Source: Dermatophagoides farinae
Taxonomy: Eukaryota; Arthropoda; Arachnida; Sarcoptiformes; Pyroglyphidae
Reading direction: 5' to 3'
Assembly (NCBI RefSeq): GCF_024713945.1
Contig: NC_134677.1
Span: 5,335,001 to 5,399,000, forward strand
DNA length: 64,000 bases
The translations under genes were made by a program, and so were the position numbers. The notes beneath the pieces were generated by a model. It was not told the origin of the DNA. It saw nothing but the letters and a program-made list of their open reading frames with translations, and made no database searches. Below, piece after piece: positions 57,982 to 64,000 of the stretch. Position 1 is the first letter of the stretch, and the number at the start of each line of letters is the position of its first letter.

Positions 57982-60950
57982 TTATGCAGTTGTGGTCGCT
58001 GCAGTACCATTACCGGCAGTAATCGCAATATGACCTTTGTTTGCCATATTGTCATAAAGATTACATTCAATATAAGTGGTTGGAACAAAACCTTCTTCAC
58101 AATCACCACGTAGCCGACGTACACGAGTCCAACCATCACCTTGATCTAATTCAATTAGGTCAAATTCTTCGCCTTCATCCATATTAATTGAACCTTCATC
58201 TTGACCTAAATAAATCAAATAGATAATTAAATGGAATATTCCGAGCCAATAAAAACAAACCTTCGAAAGCATATAAAGCTTTAGCCATGCCCAGCACGAC
58301 TATTGTATCTTCAAAATCTTCTTCATCCGCACCTGGTGCTGTCGTTTGATCATCATGACTGGATTCGTTTAGCGAACTGAGTTGATAAAAATTTAGAATC
58401 GAATAAGAACTGTTAGTGGTGCAACAAAATATAAAGGGAAAACTTACATATCTTGATCGGATTTCGCTTTTCCATTGACAAAATTTCCATTTAATGATCC
58501 ACCATTGATAGTAGACATAGTACTAGTTCCATTCATATTTCCATTAGTTTTAGCATAAGGACTTGTTGGCGTTGTTGCCGAAGGATTGATTGAATATTTA
58601 TTGAACAATGAATTTGCCGCTTGCATTAAACCAGTTTGAACACTACTACCACCACCGCTACTACCATAAGGGGATCCATTAGAACCATTTGAATGATTAT
58701 GTAATGATGTTTCCGATTCGGAACGTGAAACTGAATCATTAGAATTATCGGAAATACTATTACGATGATTGTTTAACGTTTGTCCATTTGGTGTGGAATG
58801 TTTGCCACCATTCATTGTAGTTGTTGAGACATTGGTAGAATGTATTGTGGCCGATGATGAAATCGAGGATCTATTTTGTGAACCGGGAGCAGGGGTTGAT
58901 CCTAATACACCAGACAACATTGTTTGATATTTTTTCAAATCGGCATCAAGTTTTTCCAATTTTTGCATGCATTCAGTCAATTGTGTGTTAACTAATTGTG
59001 GATCACCAAGTTTGGGATTATCTTGATAAACTTGACGCATTTTTAATAAGGCTTCTCTGTGTTATAAAATACAAATTAAAAAAATATTTAATACCAACAA
59101 GTGAGCTTTTCAAAGATGACAATTACCTGACACCATTCTCCTGTTGAATATTAGATTGTATGAGATCAATTTTCGATTGAATACGTTTACGACGTTGATT
59201 CGGTGGCAAATCAGAGAAATCCTCCTTTGATTCATCATGACCAGACTTTATGAATATATGGATTAAGAATAGAATAATGATGTTAATTTTCAAAACCAAA
59301 TTTTTTCAACAATTCAAAAAAGAAAATGTACTTACAGAAATATAGAGGAAAAGATAGAATTCAAAAAGTGAAAAAGCGATAGCATACAAAGATACACAAA
59401 AGAAAGATAGCGAAATGAAACGAAAAGAATAAGTTTGAAATGAAAAAAAGGCGAGCCAAGAAGAGAAGACACATATAAGTGAAAAAACTATTGAACACTT
59501 GATCTAACTTACTTTATTTGAACTGAATATACCGAATATACCGCCACGTTTACGAAATTTTGCAGCTGACAGCGTTCCACGGAACGTATCCGTACATACA
59601 GATTTCGAATAATGTAATGATGTCGAACCAGTTGAAGATTTATGATGACTTAAACCATTGTGTCCATTACTACCGTTTGAACTATGAACACTAGCACCAT
59701 CTGAGCTATCACCGTTACTGATTGAATCATCAATACAACGTGGATTCGAAAGGTCTTCGAAAGGAAAATCGCCCGGTGGATCGACACCGGATTTATATTT
59801 TTCTATCACTAGTCGAGAATCTTCTTTTGGGTCGATCAATTCAGATGCTTCGACAATACCGTCGATACACTTTTCGATGATGGGCATCACTTTTTGTCGA
59901 ATTTGAGCACATTGAAAAATATAGTTTCGTATACATTGTGATCGACGTTCTTCCATATCTTGAAGTTGATGAAATACACGAGGCATAAGCTCCGTATAAT
60001 GTTGTCGCTGTAGATCGTTGGTCCTTTGTAAATGTGTTGCATAATCGGATTTAGCATCATCACACATTGATGATTTCGATAATGAAATCAATCGTGCTTT
60101 TTCCACTTCGGCACGTGAAAGATTAAGATCGGCATCAGCTTTCAGATAATTTTCATGTGCTTTTTCCGATTCACGAAACGCTTTCTCGTAATTACGTTTT
60201 GATTTTTCCAACATGGAAATCGTTTGCTGCAATGAATTTTGTAATTTCGTACCTTCTTGTAGGTATCGTTTACGTTCATCTTTGAGCTCTTTTAAAACTG
60301 TACCGATTTCTTTAACAATGTTCAATGAAAGCTCTTCTGCAATGATTTCATGTTGGCCGGCAATATCGGTTATTTCTTTTAATGATTTATTGAATGCTTT
60401 TATCACCGTACACCTATATATTAATCATGTTAAATGAAATTAATTAAATCAAAAGATAATTGAGAATAAATAGCTTACATATTATCCTCTTCATCTTTTC
60501 TCTTGATTTGATAATTTTTGGCCAGTCTTCGTAATTTGGCTGCATAATCAATTTCGACGGCGGCCAAATCACGTGAAAATTGTCCATATTTATCCAATAA
60601 ATCAATCGATTTATTTGTATGAGATGCAATATTATCGTATTGATCCTATTAAAGAAAACAAAAAAAAAAGAAAAACAATTAAGAAATCTATTTAAATGAA
60701 ATTTAAAATGCCAAAATCAATCTAATTTATCAATGATATCAAATGGTTTGAAGACAAAAATAAAAAACAAAAAATCATGGGAACACACATGAAAATCACA
60801 AACAAATGGCTCGAATGTTTCATGTTCCTCTTCATAATGAAGATGATTGACCATTTGAGGTGGATAATGAACATTTGTCAGTGGTGATGGATCATCATCA
60901 TAATAGTAATGATGAGGATGATACGGCGATGAAGCTGTAGTAGACAACAT
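57982..60950 (-). CDS. Cip4: Cip4/TOCA-1/FBP17 family F-BAR protein
   Basis: Seven exons join in phase: 60950-60804, 60645-60479, 60413-59513, 59245-59127, 59056-58448, 58376-58261, 58205-57982, about 760 residues. Cip4 proteins bend membrane and link Cdc42 to WASP/Arp2/3 actin assembly in endocytosis. Order: F-BAR (about 50-330; DQYDNIASHTNKSIDLLDKYGQF, then the long helices of exon 3), a Ser/Gly linker, an HR1 Cdc42-binding coiled coil (about 413-500; LPPNQRRKRIQSKID, GDP at the hinge), a second low-complexity linker, and an SH3 domain (about 675-735; AKALYAFEG, EGEEFDLIE, GDGWTRVRR, GFVPTTYIE). The usual N-terminus MSWGTELWDQFDN is absent. Instead exon 1 gives a His/Tyr/Asp-rich 49-residue start (or 54 with the alternative donor at 60788). 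Either donor keeps phase 0. Confidence 0.93.
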
Positions 60951-61550
60951 TATCTTTAGATATTTTTAGTTTGGAGAATCTTATTTTTGATTATTTTCGG
61001 CCAAGAAGATAAACAAAAAAAATGATAATGTTGTTTTTAATTGTTTTTCGAAAACCAAATGTTGATTTCGATGTCAATGATGATTATGATGATGATTGGA
61101 AAAAATTTCTTTTTTTTTGTAGGTCGGTGACAACAATTTTTTTCTGAAACTTCGCCAAGTAATAAACTAGAACACCGAAGACATACACAAAAAACACTTG
61201 AAATGATGGTATGGTGATGACAATCTGATTAAGTGAGCCGGCTTTTTCCGTACTTATGCCAGTTTTTATTCGGAAAATGTATAACGACAGAAAAGCGGGT
61301 TGACTTTTTTTTATTGGAACGTGTGAAAAAAACAGTGGCTGTCTGTCAAGCTTAAATGACTATTAATATTCTTAAGAATAAAATTGGACAATGAAAACGG
61401 GTAAAAAACTGTGAAAAATACATTTCATTAAATAGCCAACTATAATAGTGAAAGGCGGTGTGGAAAATGAAAATTAAGAAAAATTTCAATTGTAAATAAA
61501 TGAACAAATTCATCCAAGTCTAAGACGCTTTGTTTGTGGATTCAATGCAT

Positions 61551-61566
61551 GTGTGTGTGTGTGTGT
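61551..61566. repeat. GT microsatellite
   Basis: Eight GT units upstream of Cip4. Confidence 0.85.
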
Positions 61567-62620
61567 ATGTGATCAACAATCAAATATGGTCAGCCAAAAC
61601 GATGAACAATAATGATATTTTTGACAAAAACAGACACGAAATGATTAAATTTAATTTGGAAAAATCCACACAGATTTCTCTCTCGTTTTGATCATTCTAA
61701 CAATCCAAAAAAAAAAAAAAAATTAATGTCAATTTCTCTCCATTTTTTAAAAGCTCTATTCAATGACCTCCCTTTCTCTCATAGTTTTCATATATCCATG
61801 CATGGTATAACATAGGCGGAACTAAATCCAAGGCAGGAAAGTCAACAATTTTTTTTGTTGCTTATAGTTATTATTGTTTTCAAAGGCGGAAATATCAAAA
61901 CAAGGATTCATAAATGAACACAAAAGGAAATACAAACAAATCGATGATTTGTCGATTATTATAATTAGTTCGTGTGAAAGCAATGAACGAATTTCCATTT
62001 TTTTTCATAATTCAATATCAACATTTAAATGTATCAATGAAAACAATAGCATCCTATATTTCGTGTATGTTTCCAAAAATGTAAATTAACTACTAAAAAA
62101 AATATTTTGTCAATAAAATTCATAAATTATGCTGAATTTAATCGAATTTTAAATTATCATTATCATTATTAAAGGATTAAAATGACAACAACCAAATGGA
62201 TACTGAACTAAACGGAAATGAAAAAAAACACAATTTCAAACAATATTAGTCAATCAATCGATCATTAATGTTCATGTTTCCTGATGCTGAGGTTATTGTT
62301 TTTCAAAAATTTTCAGGATAATAAAAATTCAATTTTATTTATGAACAAGTATGAATGAGAAAATTGAGATCACAATGAAAGCCAATGTTTTGTACATTTT
62401 TAAATCGGTAAATTGTCATCAGTATGTGGTGCATTATTGTCTTAACCGACAACAGCAATCTTATAAAAAAAAATCATGTATTACATTATGGCCTACATAA
62501 ATGGTAGAAAAATCCGTTAAATTTCTAAACACAAAACACAAACACATGCCAGGACGCCTATAATGTAATATAAAAACAACAACAAACCATAAAAGACGAG
62601 CAAAATCTCGTTTGTCTTTG

Positions 62621-62661
62621 GATGATGATGATGATCATCATCATCGTCATCATGATGATGA
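62621..62661. repeat. Self-complementary ATG/ATC repeat
   Basis: GATGATGATGATGATC, then ATC units, then ATG units again: ATG and ATC runs abut twice and can fold back on each other. Confidence 0.8.
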
Positions 62662-63928
62662 ATTGAAAAAAATGAAAAATACAAAACTGAGGTGCCATAC
62701 AAGAAAAGATTTTATTCTTCCTATTATTTAACCATTTCAAAGAACAAGAAAAATTGAAAGTCTTAAATGAATGTGAATATCATGTTAAGCATTGTATCCA
62801 TAACCTACTTGTTGTTCTTGTTCATTCAATAAAATTTTGACTCATCATATTATGACATAACATCATTTCTATGTTTTTATGCATCACCATCCAAACATTT
62901 GATTCGGCAAATTCAAAACAAATTCAATGCATATGGAAATATAGTTAATGAAACTAGTTCATATCGTCATCATCATGTAATGATGTATACATCATAATCA
63001 TCGTCATTACACATTTATGCATCGCTTAATGTAATATATGCATAAGTGTATAACCCGAAATTCATTGTTGAGGTTTGTCTTTTTCCTATGCTATGGGCAA
63101 AAGCAATATCATAATCATCATCACTCTATGATAAAAACATGTATATAAGATGATGAAGCTACAAAGTATCATGATGATGAAAATATTCAATGTAAAAATC
63201 TGGGATAGTTATTTTTTTGTGGGGGGGTGTTGGGGGTAAATAGCTCAATATAAGCATATCATCATCAGGACTATTCATAATTGATAAATGAATATTAATT
63301 AAATGAATAAATGATTCATATTCAATGAAAACAAACTAATTAGAAAAAAAACAGAATCGAATCACTAAATAAGGAATATGTATTTATGTTTTTGAACAAG
63401 GATCATGAACCATGCAAAATTATTTTCTTTTTTTTCATTCAATAAATTTTCAAAAGTACACTGAAAAGTAAATAGAAAAAAAATCCTTGTTTGAAAAAAA
63501 CATTGAGAATATTATATTGTAATCTAAAAATGGAAACCTAGCCATTTTACAGTATGCAATATGTAATATTGAATGGAGTATGGTAATAAGCCATATAATA
63601 ACTATATATTGACAATGAGTGGGAAAAAATGAGAACGAAAAACATATGAATGCAAAAAAAAAATCAGAAGCGTCAAACAAAAATATACGTCTTTGCATTG
63701 CCAAAATTGAATCAATCACAAAAAGGGCAATAATTTTTTTTTTGTTTAACTTCCTACTCAATTACGAAATTGTCATTTGAGAAAAAAAATGAATGAACTA
63801 CTTTGGGAATAAGCAAACAATAATAATGATAATATAATAATAACAAGAAAAAAAATGGCAGTAAACAACAACAGCTACAGGTAAAAAATCATTCAATGAT
63901 AATTATGCTAGAGAATCCAAGATCGTCA

Positions 63929-63955
63929 TTTTCGTCATAGAATCGTCATTTTCGA
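63929..63955. repeat. Short direct repeat
   Basis: ATCGTCATTTTCG occurs twice, about 18 nt apart, followed by an A run. Probably a small slippage duplication. Confidence 0.6.
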
Positions 63956-64000
63956 AAAAAAAATAAAAAAATTTCATCAACTTTTTGGCTACACAATACC

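Larger units (their letters stand above)
60951..64000. other. Upstream flank of Cip4; no gene seen
   Basis: AT-rich DNA with poly-A/T tracts, a GT microsatellite, a self-complementary ATG/ATC repeat and a short G-rich patch at about 63222-63237. The promoter of Cip4 should lie in the first few hundred bases. Short frames at 61874-62089, 62517-62740 and 63450-63761 look like chance or repeat shadows. Confidence 0.5.

Noticed and set aside
62517-62740. Two minus-strand frames with Asp/His or Met/Ile runs
   Set aside because: Generated by the ATG/ATC repeat.

Overview
This is nuclear DNA of a small arthropod. It is very AT-rich, full of poly-A/T tracts and ATC/ATG trinucleotide repeats, with compact genes cut by mostly short (about 50-110 nt) GT-AG introns. 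Conserved animal genes with Ser/Asn/Gln-rich low-complexity insertions, plus this base composition, fit an astigmatid mite such as Dermatophagoides, Psoroptes or Sarcoptes. That placement is inference.

Layout. (1) 1-2068, minus: 5' part of a gene with an FCS-type zinc finger, probably a Polycomb-group MBT-repeat protein, cut by the left edge. (2) 3165-7584, minus: protein kinase N (Pkn), six coding exons. About 7.7 kb of probable 5' intron follows, up to a possible first exon near 15.26 kb. (3) 15802-16518, plus: TYW3, a tRNA wybutosine-synthesis enzyme, diverging from Pkn across a shared promoter region. (4) 16.5-23.2 kb: AT-rich, no confident gene. (5) 23294-24313 and 24667-26121, plus: two adjacent single-exon orphan genes, one with an N-terminal membrane segment and one apparently secreted. 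(6) 26.1-33.7 kb: mostly empty, with a GC-rich decayed ORF near 27.25-27.6 kb and exon-like patches of an unresolved minus-strand gene at 29.5-30.2 kb. (7) 33770-39175, minus: Cdk12, nine coding exons. (8) 40857-45796, minus: single-pass membrane protein with an acidic Ser-Gly ectodomain resembling a proteoglycan core, five exons; its signal-peptide exon has not been found. (9) 45.8-57.9 kb: 12 kb without a confident gene. (10) 57982-60950, minus: Cip4/TOCA-1 family F-BAR-HR1-SH3 protein, seven exons, with an unusual N-terminus. (11) 60951-64000: AT-rich upstream DNA.

Most genes are unrelated housekeeping or regulatory genes. Two, Pkn and Cip4, are Rho-family GTPase effectors carrying HR1 coiled coils, but nothing in the sequence shows that they are linked functionally. 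Exon joins were worked out by hand from reading-frame phase, GT-AG borders and family sequence knowledge; no database search was run. I see no CRISPR array, rRNA, tRNA or intact transposon. Nothing here amounts to a new biological system. The best leads are the orphan pair at 23-26 kb, the unresolved gene at 29.5-30.2 kb, the proteoglycan-like protein, and the compositionally foreign patch at 27.3 kb.
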